The notes beneath the pieces are model-generated. The model made no database searches. It saw only the letters and a program-made list of their open reading frames with translations, and was not told the DNA's origin. 6,037 bases of DNA. It comes from G963674505 sp964575975 (GTDB taxonomy: Bacteria; Desulfobacterota; Desulfobacteria; Desulfobacterales; SKZT01). The translations under genes and the position numbers were made by a program. The stretch is from NCBI GenBank assembly GCA_964575975.1, contig CAZNTU010000303.1, positions 1 to 6,037 on the forward strand. The letters are read 5' to 3'. How positions within the stretch are numbered: the stretch's first letter is position 1; every line of letters begins with the position of its first letter. Below, piece after piece: positions 1-6,016 of this stretch.

Positions 1-8
1 AATACCCA

Positions 9-36
9 ATATCTAATATCTAATATCTAATATCTA
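9..36. repeat. 7-base tandem repeat (ATATCTA, four copies)
   Basis: Four perfect head-to-tail copies of ATATCTA, flanked on the left by AATACCCA at the window edge, so its full extent is unknown. Read on the minus strand the unit is TAGATAT. Because seven is not a multiple of three, successive copies place TAG in all three frames. The first copy on that strand provides the stop codon of the glycosyltransferase. There are too few bases per unit, and no spacers, for a CRISPR. Confidence 0.85.
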
Positions 37-1281
37 AACCAGCTCGTCCAAGATCGACGACAACTCCTTCGCTTGCTCCGACCTTTCGAATCGGCGCGCT
101 TTTTCGGAGCATATCGACGGAAGTTTTCTTCCCGAACGATATTCTTCGACAATGAAGGAAAGCACGTCGGCGATTTCTTCGGGATCGTCCAACGGCGCGA
201 CAAGCCCGGCGCCGCACCTGTTCACCAGCATTCCGGTTTCTCCGTGTCGCGGCGTCAACGCGAGGATCGGCTTGCCTATCTTGAAATATTCGTAGATCTT
301 CGCGGGGATTTGCATGTCGCAGCACTTGTCCTGCAACACGAGCAAAATGTCGGCCTGCCCCATCGTATCGATCATTCTTGCGTGGGGAACGGAGGGGTGG
401 AATTCAACGGTCCTTGCCAAACCCAACTTTCGGACCTCTTTCCGATAACCGTCTACAGTTCCGGAAGAGCCCGATCCATACAACTCCAGCACCAAATCTT
501 CTTTCTTTATTCTATTTTCGTCGATGGACTTCCTTATTCCTCGAAATAAAAATGCGGGGTTTCTTTCTTCCGAATAAAGAGTGCCTGCGTGAACAATTCT
601 TATTTTACCGCTGGAATTCGCGAGAATCGTCCGGCACGGAAGGCGGTCGAAATCGGATTCCATATAGCCGTTGGCGACGACCCTGCAATTTTTCCGGTTC
701 AGGCCGGCGTATTTTCCCATGTAGTATTCGCAGGAGGAACGGGTCGTGAACAGCAGCCTGTCGGCGTATTTCGCTATCCTTTTTTCCAGCCATTTCCAGG
801 ATTTTCGCGTCAGTTCGTTGGCCGGATAGTCGTCTTGCAGCATCGGGTCCCTGAAATCCGCGACCCACGGCGTTCCTGTGGTTTTGCATATCCAATGTCC
901 GACAAGGTGGCTGGTCGCGATGGGATATGTCGACAAAACGATATCGACTTCGAAGCTTTTGACCATCGCTCGGCCGCAAGGAACGGCGGTGAGGCACCAA
1001 CTGGCGAAGGCGTCGGGAATCGTCAGGATATCCAATGTTTGCCCCTTGATCGCGAACGCCTTTTTCGCATCGAACGCCAATGTTCTCTTGACAAAATACC
1101 CGTCGGACATAGCACCCGACCTACCGTTCCCTCCGTTCTTCCTTTTTACCGTCAATACCAGCGGTTCCCAGCCCAACTCCTTCAGATGCTTGGCGAAGCC
1201 CAATACCCTGAAGGTTCCCGTCTTGACTTCCGGAAGATACGTATGGGTGACGATCAATATTTTCTTGCTGCGGGAATTCAT
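34..1281 (-). CDS. GT4-type glycosyltransferase (cell-surface polysaccharide)
   Basis: A 415-residue protein that reads as a cytoplasmic GT-B fold glycosyltransferase of the GT4 kind, which moves a sugar from a nucleotide donor to a lipid-linked or growing glycan. The N-terminal Rossmann half opens with KKILIVTHTYLPEVKTGTFR (residues 6-25), including the usual ThrGly loop, and carries WVADFRDP (139-146). The donor-binding half begins near RIVHAGTLY (228-236), has LELYGSG (265-271), and ends with the family signature around IPAKIYEYFKIGKP (325-338), which supplies the Glu of the E-x7-E region. Length is normal for the family. The start at 1281 is chosen because the upstream gene stops at 1278-1280 in an ATGA overlap. 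The reading frame stays open to 1425, but that part only overlaps the neighbour. No Shine-Dalgarno is visible before the ATG, so translation probably relies on coupling to the upstream gene. The stop TAG falls inside a 7-base tandem repeat. Donor and acceptor cannot be told from sequence. Confidence 0.9.
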   Translation of the reverse strand: MNSRSKKILIVTHTYLPEVKTGTFRVLGFAKHLKELGWEPLVLTVKRKNGGNGRSGAMSDGYFVKRTLAFDAKKAFAIKGQTLDILTIPDAFASWCLTAVPCGRAMVKSFEVDIVLSTYPIATSHLVGHWICKTTGTPWVADFRDPMLQDDYPANELTRKSWKWLEKRIAKYADRLLFTTRSSCEYYMGKYAGLNRKNCRVVANGYMESDFDRLPCRTILANSSGKIRIVHAGTLYSEERNPAFLFRGIRKSIDENRIKKEDLVLELYGSGSSGTVDGYRKEVRKLGLARTVEFHPSVPHARMIDTMGQADILLVLQDKCCDMQIPAKIYEYFKIGKPILALTPRHGETGMLVNRCGAGLVAPLDDPEEIADVLSFIVEEYRSGRKLPSICSEKARRFERSEQAKELSSILDELV

Positions 1282-2330
1282 GGTCGAGGCCCGAAAAGTT
1301 TCGTTCTCCGAACGATTTTTTTGAATTTCTCGGCCCCGACGTGACGCGTTCCCTTCGCCAGGCCGAGGACGGATTTGCAGTTGAAAGCCGCTATTCCCCA
1401 TCTTTCCCTTCGATGCGACATCCAATCCTTCTTGTAGCCGTCGTCGCCGATCAAATAGTCGATTTCGTGGATCTCGCCTTGTTCGAGCGCCTTTTCGAAA
1501 AGAAAATTCGAGAGAATCGTGCCCGGAGAATAGGCGGAATAGGCTTCGTCGTAGGCCAGTTTATAGATATATCCCTTGCCTTTGCAGACTATCCAGAACT
1601 GAGCCGCGACCGGTTTTTCGCCCATCCGCGCGACGGCGATTCTCAAGGCGTCTCGTCCAGCGGCCGCGAAAGCCAGTTTGCGTATGAAATCGGGATAGGT
1701 CTCCTTTTGTTTCCAGCTTCTGTCGTAAACTTGGCAGTACGCGGCGACGGCTTCGTTCGCACCCGACTTGTCGTCGTAAAGAACGACGCTTCCTCCGTCC
1801 TTGGCGAACTTTTTCGTCTTTCTCTTTATCGTGTTTTTCAATCTGGACGACAACGAATCCATGTACTTCCCATAGCTCAGATCCTTGCATGGCAAATACC
1901 AGTTTCCAAAACAAAAGTATTTTACGGCCAGGCAATGGTTCCTTCTCAGAGCTTCGAAAATCAATTCGTAGTCCTCGCCGTCCTTGTCCAAAGGTTGCAA
2001 CCGAATGGAATCGACTTTGTCTTTCAACACCGTCTTGAACGCCCGATCCAAAGCGTCTCGTTTTTCGCTTCGGTTTTTACCGTTCCATATCGGGCCGTAC
2101 AGTCCGGTATAGAAATTCGCCATCGATTTGATTTCCCTCTTTTCGCGAATCAACGGCAGTATCAAATCATGGCGGGTTTCGTCGTCGTTTCCCAGCGCGA
2201 CGAAATACGTCTTTCTTCTGTCCCGAACGATCTCGTCCACGAAAAGATCGTACCACCACTTTTCATGGAAGATATCCTCGCTTTCGGCAAATCGGATCTC
2301 GTTCGGATTGTCGTATATACGGCAATACAC
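1278..2330 (-). CDS. FemAB/CelD(BcsL)-like acyltransferase, GNAT superfamily
   Basis: A 350-residue protein with the double-GNAT layout of the FemAB/CelD-BcsL group (Pfam Acetyltransf_6 type). These enzymes transfer acyl or aminoacyl groups to amino sugars or peptides and are frequent in exopolysaccharide clusters. An N-terminal half with ILPLIREKREIKSMANFYTG (57-76) is followed by a basic stretch SSRLKNTIKRKTKKFAKDGG (161-180), then the second domain: VYDRSW (201-206), VAAQFWIVCKGKGYIYKLAY (241-260), YSPGTIL (267-273) and IDYLIGDDGYKKDWM (290-304). The last two blocks are the best family marks. No signal peptide or membrane segment is seen, so it should act in the cytoplasm. The start is GTG, because the frame has no ATG before residue 70 and closes with a stop upstream of the GTG. 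The Shine-Dalgarno is poor (only GAAGAA-like purines). It lies 266 bases after the DsrE gene and overlaps the glycosyltransferase by four bases. A PEP-CTERM-associated FemAB family (TIGR03019) exists, but I cannot say that this is a member. Acyl group and acceptor are unknown. Confidence 0.85.
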   Translation of the reverse strand: MYCRIYDNPNEIRFAESEDIFHEKWWYDLFVDEIVRDRRKTYFVALGNDDETRHDLILPLIREKREIKSMANFYTGLYGPIWNGKNRSEKRDALDRAFKTVLKDKVDSIRLQPLDKDGEDYELIFEALRRNHCLAVKYFCFGNWYLPCKDLSYGKYMDSLSSRLKNTIKRKTKKFAKDGGSVVLYDDKSGANEAVAAYCQVYDRSWKQKETYPDFIRKLAFAAAGRDALRIAVARMGEKPVAAQFWIVCKGKGYIYKLAYDEAYSAYSPGTILSNFLFEKALEQGEIHEIDYLIGDDGYKKDWMSHRRERWGIAAFNCKSVLGLAKGTRHVGAEKFKKIVRRTKLFGPRP

Positions 2331-2371
2331 TTGTTTTTTCGATTCTTCGATTTTCGAATTCGGCCTCGCGC

Positions 2372-2395
2372 AAAGTTGACGCTTTCTTCAACTTT
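2372..2395 (-). promoter_or_regulatory. 8-bp inverted repeat upstream of the acyltransferase (possible operator or leader hairpin)
   Basis: AAAGTTGA and TCAACTTT form a perfect 8-bp dyad around an 8-base spacer, ending about 40 bases before the GTG start at 2330. It could be an operator for a dimeric regulator or a leader-RNA hairpin. The stem is AT-rich and no T-run follows outside it, so it does not look like a terminator. The dyad is directly visible; the role is inferred. Confidence 0.4.
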
Positions 2396-2422
2396 TCGTT
2401 CAGGCACAAATTATTGTTCAAC

Positions 2423-2438
2423 GCCGGTCATCACCGGC
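2423..2438 (-). other. Small GC-rich hairpin
   Basis: GCCGGT and ACCGGC pair perfectly around a 4-base loop. On the minus strand the sequence after it is mixed (GTTGAACAATAATTTG) and has no T-run, so an intrinsic terminator is unlikely. It may be a short structural element in the leader of the acyltransferase transcript, or chance. Confidence 0.35.
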
Positions 2439-2526
2439 ACGCGACCGCGCCGTCAAGGGACATCAGGAAAACGCCTCCAAATATGCCCGGCGTGGTTGCG
2501 TGTCCGCGCGCATGACTTTGTTCGAC

Positions 2527-2567
2527 GGGATAAGATCGTGGAGCGCTTCGCTCTCACGATCTATCCC
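2527..2567 (-). other. Long imperfect hairpin after the DsrE-like gene
   Basis: Three consecutive paired blocks make an 18-bp stem: GGGATA (2527-2532) with TATCCC (2562-2567), GATCGTG (2534-2540) with CACGATC (2555-2561), and GAGCG (2541-2545) with CGCTC (2549-2553). The apical loop is 3 bases, and there is one unpaired base on each side (A2533 and T2554). It starts 29 bases after the DsrE stop codon, where a terminator or an RNA-stabilising 3' structure would be expected. No T-run follows on either strand, so a classical intrinsic terminator is not supported. It could instead be a dispersed palindromic repeat of the REP kind. Confidence 0.6.
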
Positions 2568-2596
2568 TATTCGTTCGGCAGTCTTTCGGGACTCTC

Positions 2597-3040
2597 TCAA
2601 TAGTCCAGTGCGAGGATTCTCCCTTTTGTAAACGAGAAGAATGCCTTCTTGTCGGCGATTTTAACGCCGGTGGCGAGGTCGTCCTCTGTCTTCCCGGCCG
2701 CTTTCAAACAGCCGGGGCAAGCCATCAAGACGACTCCCTTCTTTGACAGCGTGGCGAGTTGGTCTTTGGATGAAGCAAAGTGTGAATACGTCAGGTTCTC
2801 TGAGTCCTTGAGCACGACCTCGACACCCTTGATGTCGAAGTAAACAAGCACATCCTGATCCTCGCTCATGCTGTCAGCCATGGTCAGCGCCATGAGGACG
2901 CGGTGCGGGTCGTCAGCGCCGTGAGTAATGTGAATGAACACGCCGTTGCGCGTTTCTTGGGCATCGGCGGCCAACGCGGAACCGAAGCAGATTATGACGG
3001 CTGCAAACAGAATCCTGCTCCATGCACTCTTCAATCTCAT
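2597..3040 (-). CDS. Exported DsrE-family protein with CPGC motif
   Basis: A 147-residue protein of the DsrE/DsrF-like family. Cytoplasmic relatives relay sulfur on conserved cysteines. The roles of the small exported members are mostly unknown. Residues 1-28 form a Sec signal peptide: basic RLKSAWSR, hydrophobic ILFAAVIICFGSALA, with cleavage near ADA-Q. The mature part has the family blocks GVFIHITHGADDPHRVLMAL (33-52), DVLVYFDIKGVEV (63-75) and KGVVLMACPGC (101-111), then TEDDLATGV (118-126). Cys108 and Cys111 form a CPGC motif at the place where relatives carry CPxC, which suggests thiol or persulfide chemistry in the exported compartment. The start is firm: GGGAGG lies six bases before the ATG, 16 bases after the decarboxylase stop, so it is the last gene of that operon. 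TTCG and CGAA, very common in the neighbours, are rare here (about two CGAA and no TTCG seen). This hints at different codon habits or separate origin. Why it sits among polysaccharide genes is not known. Confidence 0.85.
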   Translation of the reverse strand: MRLKSAWSRILFAAVIICFGSALAADAQETRNGVFIHITHGADDPHRVLMALTMADSMSEDQDVLVYFDIKGVEVVLKDSENLTYSHFASSKDQLATLSKKGVVLMACPGCLKAAGKTEDDLATGVKIADKKAFFSFTKGRILALDY

Positions 3041-3046
3041 TGCATG

Positions 3047-3052
3047 CCTCCC
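3047..3052 (-). promoter_or_regulatory. Ribosome binding site of the DsrE-like gene
   Basis: GGGAGG on the minus strand, six bases before the ATG at 3040 and four bases after the decarboxylase stop codon. It is one of only two strong Shine-Dalgarno sequences in the window and fixes the start of the small gene. Confidence 0.8.
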
Positions 3053-3056
3053 ATCG

Positions 3057-4289
3057 TTATACGACTATCTCGGCTGGCTTCGCTTGGCCGAGGAACAGGA
3101 TCGGACTGGCCGTGTAGCCGTAGGCGCCGGAATTGAGGATCGCTATGATATCGCCCTCTCTTGCTTCGGGAAGCATCGCGTTTTGGGCCAGACGATCCAA
3201 CGGCGTACACAGGGGGCCGACCACGTCGACTTGTTCCGTGGGCGCGCCGTCGATTTTGCCGGCCGCGCCGATCGGGAAGTTCTTTTTCAGCACCTGCCCG
3301 AGATTGCCCGACGCGGCCAAATGATGGTTCATTCCGCCGTCGGTCACCAGGTACGTCTTTCCTCGTGATTGTTTCCGATAGAGCACTTTGGTCGCGTAGA
3401 TTCCGCATTCGCCCGTGAGGTAGCGCCCCAGCTCCACGACGAACTTCGCTTCGGGAAACCCTGGACGGTACTCTCCCAAAAGAGCTTCCAGAGCTTTTCC
3501 GATCGTCCCGATGTCCAATTCGCGATCCTTCTCGTAGTAGGGAATGCCGAAACCGCCTCCCAGATTGATCAGCTCGACTTTGCAACCGGCTTCCTTCGCT
3601 ATCCGCCAGACCAAACCCAGCGTTTTCTCCATGCATTCGGACACGGTCTCCGCCGAAAGGTTCTGGGAACCGGCATATACGTGAAAGCCCCGAAAACGCA
3701 CCGGAAGCTCGCAAATCCGTCTTAAAACGCTTGGAACGCGCTCGGAGTCTATTCCGAACGGTTTCGGCCCCCCGCCCATTTTCATCCCGGACCCGTGCAG
3801 TTCGAAATCCGGATTGACGCGAACGCTGACGTTAGGCCTGGAACCCGTCCGTTCCGCTATTCGGGCTAGCAGTTCCAATTCCCGTTCCGATTCGATGTTC
3901 AACGATCCGATATCGAGTTCGACGGCTCTCTCCAATTCGCTTTCGGTCTTGCCCGGACCTGCGAAACCGATCCTCTCGGCTTTGCCTCCGGCTATAATCA
4001 CCGCATCGAGTTCCCCTTTCGAGGCCACGTCGAACCCGTCTACTTTCGACGATATTCGCCGCAGCAGTTCGGGGTGCGGGTTGGCTTTGACCGCGTAGTA
4101 AAGGAGCACGTCCTTCGGCATGGCTTCCCTGAAAACGGCGATTTTCCTTTCGACGACGGACATGTCGTACAAGTAGAAAGGAGTCGGAACCTCTTCGGCC
4201 CATTCGGCCAGGGTTTTTCCTCCCGCGACGAGCGCGCCGTTTTCGACGAAAAAGTAACCGAGAGCGTATTCAAGCGCCTTTGAGTTCAT
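3057..4289 (-). CDS. PLP-dependent decarboxylase, exosortase A system-associated type
   Basis: A 410-residue fold-III (alanine racemase-like barrel) decarboxylase of the Orn/DAP/Arg decarboxylase superfamily. It should remove a carboxyl group from an amino acid or a carrier-bound amino acid. Visible marks in order: TPFYLYD (36-42); YYAVKAN (64-70) with PLP lysine Lys68; FDVASKGEL (86-94); HVYAGSQN (203-210); the phosphate-binding loop GGGFG (244-248); VVELGRYL (284-291); GPLCTPLD (358-365) with Cys361, the cysteine that completes the dimer active site; and GAYGYTAS (388-395). The ELGR, CTPLD and GAYGYTASP forms differ from the EPGR and CES.D forms of LysA and fit TIGR03099, whose members sit next to an acyl-CoA ligase. 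That is the case here: the gene overlaps the ligase by 20 bases. The start at 4289 has GGGAGGA 11 bases upstream. The open frame reaches 4466, but that extension is low-complexity sequence inside the ligase gene. True substrate unknown; LysA is the main alternative and is less likely. Confidence 0.9.
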   Translation of the reverse strand: MNSKALEYALGYFFVENGALVAGGKTLAEWAEEVPTPFYLYDMSVVERKIAVFREAMPKDVLLYYAVKANPHPELLRRISSKVDGFDVASKGELDAVIIAGGKAERIGFAGPGKTESELERAVELDIGSLNIESERELELLARIAERTGSRPNVSVRVNPDFELHGSGMKMGGGPKPFGIDSERVPSVLRRICELPVRFRGFHVYAGSQNLSAETVSECMEKTLGLVWRIAKEAGCKVELINLGGGFGIPYYEKDRELDIGTIGKALEALLGEYRPGFPEAKFVVELGRYLTGECGIYATKVLYRKQSRGKTYLVTDGGMNHHLAASGNLGQVLKKNFPIGAAGKIDGAPTEQVDVVGPLCTPLDRLAQNAMLPEAREGDIIAILNSGAYGYTASPILFLGQAKPAEIVV

Positions 4290-5871
4290 ACGCTTTCGAC
4301 TCCTCCCGCCTCTTGAGATTGGCGAAATCGATTTTTCCGGACCCCGTTCTAGGCAAGTCGTCCACGATTTCCACCCATTTCGGCAGCATGTATTTGGGCA
4401 GGTTTTCGGCGCAACAGGACAGGATGTCGTCTTCGGTGACGACGGAGCCGTCCTGCGGAACGACATAGATTTTTATGCTCTGTCCCCTCAAAGGATCGGG
4501 CACCCCCACGGCGGCGCACAACTTGACCTTGCCTGCGGAATAGAGAACTTCTTCGATTTCGGTCGAGCTGATTCTGTGTCCGTGGCATTTGATCATCTGG
4601 TCGTCGCGCGCCACGAAATACAAGAATCCTTCCTCGTCCTTTCGCACCAGGTCGCCCGAGTAGACCACGCGTTCGGTCATGTCCATCCCCGGAGGCAAGA
4701 ACGGATGGGACCTGAAAATCTCCTTTGTCTTCTCGGGGTTCTCCCAGTATCCCAAGGACACCGTCGGCCCTCTGTGTACAAGCTCCCCGGTCTCTCCCGG
4801 ACCGCAGGGTCTTCCGTCCTTGCCGACCACCAGAATTTCGGTCCCGGGAATCGCCTTTCCCATGGATGCCGGACGATGATCGATTTCGGACGGAGGAAGA
4901 TAGGTGGATCGAAACGCTTCCGTAAGGCCGTACATCAGATAGACGCTCGTCTCCGGGAAAACTTTTCTCAAGGTTTTGACCGCGTTGGTCGGCAACGCGC
5001 CGCCGGTGTTCGTGATATACCGCAGGCGAGGAAACCGTTTTTTAAAAACCGGGGAGCCGACTTGCAGCAGCAGGAGCCAGACGGTCGGAATGCCCGCGAA
5101 CCCCGTGATTTCCTCCTCGAGCATGACTCCCACGATATCCTTCGGAAAAACGAAAGGCTTCATCACGTAGGTCATTCCGAGCATGACGGTGCAGGTCAAC
5201 TGGTTGAGGCCGGCGTCGAAACTCAACGGCAGCACTCCCAACAACCTGTCCTCGCGACGGTTTTCCAGATAGGAAGTTACGATCGCCGCCCCCGCGATCA
5301 AATTTTCGTGGGAAACCATAACACCTTTCGGCTTTCCGGTGGAGCCAGAGGTGTACAACAACGCCGCCAAATCCCTTCCGATACTCGTTTCCGGCAAGGG
5401 CGACGCCGACCCGTTTCGAACAAGCTCCACCCAAGAGAAAATTCGACATCTAAACGAACTCGAGCGTCCCGGCGTTTTCCCCACGACGATCGCGCATTTC
5501 AGGAAGTCCCAGTCGCCGCAATACTTCTCGAGCATCGACAGACGTTCCGAATCGACGATCAACCCGGCGATTCTGCAATCTTTGGCGATATGGTCCACCT
5601 GGAGCCCCTTCAACTGGGAGTTCATGGGAACGTAAACGCCTCCGGCCTTGAGAATGGCGAAAAACGAAAAGGCTTGCTTTATAGAGTGATCCAGAAACAC
5701 GCCGACTCGATCGCCTCGACAGATTCCTCCCTCGGCAAGCCCGAGTCCCACTTTTTCCGCGATATCCTCCGCCTCGGCATAGGAATACCTCCGGTCGTCC
5801 TGGACCAACGCCGTCTTGTCCGGGCATTCGAGAGCCGAAGAGGTCAAATAATGCTGCATCAAAAATTTCAT
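4270..5871 (-). CDS. AMP-forming acyl-CoA ligase, exosortase A-associated type
   Basis: A 533-residue enzyme of the ANL superfamily, which activates a carboxylic acid with ATP and passes it to CoA or to a carrier thiol. All core motifs are present: P-loop YTSGSTGKPKG (173-183), YGLTE (314-318), YSGDLVR (404-410) with the ribose-binding Asp407, hinge region RDDQMIKCHGHRISSTEIEE (422-441), and PRTGSGKID (507-515) with catalytic Lys513. Length is typical. No fused carrier or transferase domain is seen. The direct link to the PLP decarboxylase matches TIGR03098, described as always beside that decarboxylase in exosortase/PEP-CTERM loci. The ATG at 5871 is preferred; a second ATG at 5859 is possible. 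The frame can extend to a TTG at 5976, but that would translate the inverted repeat (TPLTPLKGGI), so it is rejected. No clear Shine-Dalgarno precedes either ATG. It is the first gene of the unit seen here. The acid substrate cannot be told. Confidence 0.9.
   Translation of the reverse strand: MKFLMQHYLTSSALECPDKTALVQDDRRYSYAEAEDIAEKVGLGLAEGGICRGDRVGVFLDHSIKQAFSFFAILKAGGVYVPMNSQLKGLQVDHIAKDCRIAGLIVDSERLSMLEKYCGDWDFLKCAIVVGKTPGRSSSFRCRIFSWVELVRNGSASPLPETSIGRDLAALLYTSGSTGKPKGVMVSHENLIAGAAIVTSYLENRREDRLLGVLPLSFDAGLNQLTCTVMLGMTYVMKPFVFPKDIVGVMLEEEITGFAGIPTVWLLLLQVGSPVFKKRFPRLRYITNTGGALPTNAVKTLRKVFPETSVYLMYGLTEAFRSTYLPPSEIDHRPASMGKAIPGTEILVVGKDGRPCGPGETGELVHRGPTVSLGYWENPEKTKEIFRSHPFLPPGMDMTERVVYSGDLVRKDEEGFLYFVARDDQMIKCHGHRISSTEIEEVLYSAGKVKLCAAVGVPDPLRGQSIKIYVVPQDGSVVTEDDILSCCAENLPKYMLPKWVEIVDDLPRTGSGKIDFANLKRREESKAYELKGA
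4301..4307 (-). promoter_or_regulatory. Ribosome binding site of the decarboxylase
   Basis: GGGAGGA on the minus strand inside the end of the ligase gene, 11 bases before the ATG at 4289. It supports that start over the longer open frame and suggests the decarboxylase is translated both by coupling and by its own site. Confidence 0.65.
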
Positions 5872-5914
5872 GGTTCGACACCGATCAATTTGTTTGGACC
5901 TGTACGGTTGGTCC

Positions 5915-5948
5915 GCAATTCCCCCCTTGAGGGGGGTTAGGGGGGTGT
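5915..5948. repeat. GC-rich inverted repeat, arm 1
   Basis: A 34-base arm made of GCAATT, CCCCCCTTGAGGGGGG (itself a 6-bp palindrome with a TTGA loop) and TTAGGGGGGTGT. It pairs with 5983-6016 at 33 of 34 positions; the one difference is still able to pair as G-U in RNA. The arm ends 43 bases before the ligase ATG. Confidence 0.9.
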
Positions 5949-5982
5949 CGGTACGGAATGTTCGATCCTCGGTCAACTGGAA

Positions 5983-6016
5983 ACACCCCCCTAGCCCCCC
6001 TCAAGGGGGGAATTGC
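5983..6016. repeat. GC-rich inverted repeat, arm 2
   Basis: Reverse complement of arm 1 with one base changed (TAG in place of TAA), 34 bases away. A transcript entering from the right would fold the two arms into a very stable stem of about 34 bp with a 34-base loop. The make-up resembles dispersed palindromic (REP or small MITE-like) repeats of environmental bacteria, but copy number cannot be judged from one window. Confidence 0.9.

Larger units (their letters stand above)
2331..2596. other. Intergenic gap with three dyad structures
   Basis: These 266 bases separate the DsrE-like gene from the acyltransferase gene. I see no convincing gene on either strand: the open frames that cross the gap are continuations of shadows of the neighbouring genes. 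It contains a long hairpin at 2527-2567, a small hairpin at 2423-2438 and an 8-bp inverted repeat at 2372-2395, each listed separately. A promoter for the acyltransferase and glycosyltransferase pair would have to lie here if they form their own unit. A TTGAAC at about 2422-2417 on the minus strand could be a -35 element, but no good -10 follows at the right spacing, so no promoter is called. Confidence 0.6.

Noticed and set aside
9..36. CRISPR array or tRNA-like element in the AT-rich edge
   Set aside because: Units are only seven bases with no spacers, and no cloverleaf can be drawn.
1282..1425. 48-residue N-terminal extension of the glycosyltransferase
   Set aside because: Overlaps the acyltransferase gene; the Rossmann start KKILIVTHTY follows directly after the ATG at 1281.
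1341..2603. Plus-strand open frame of 420 codons opposite the acyltransferase
   Set aside because: Shadow of the FemAB-like gene and the gap; no family features and poor start context.
3057..4289. Assignment as lysA (diaminopimelate decarboxylase)
   Set aside because: Superfamily is right, but the active-site variants and the overlap with an acyl-CoA ligase fit the exosortase-associated group better.
4290..4466. 59-residue N-terminal extension of the decarboxylase
   Set aside because: Lies wholly inside the ligase gene and is rich in Ser, Arg, Cys and Pro with no family similarity; the ATG at 4289 has a good ribosome site.
4576..5940. Long plus-strand open frame of 454 codons opposite the ligase
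   Set aside because: Antisense to a complete ANL enzyme with all motifs; its translation is Arg-, His- and Gln-rich with no recognisable domain. It is open because the reverse codons for stops (TTA, CTA, TCA) are rare in the real gene.
5872..5976. N-terminal extension of the ligase to a TTG start
   Set aside because: It would translate the repeat arm (TPLTPLKGGI) and lies before the normal family N-terminus. The G-run looks like a ribosome site only because of the repeat.
5915..6016. Intrinsic terminator or G-quadruplex in the G/C runs
   Set aside because: No T-run follows either arm, and each arm has only two G-runs on one strand, too few well-spaced tracts for a convincing quadruplex.
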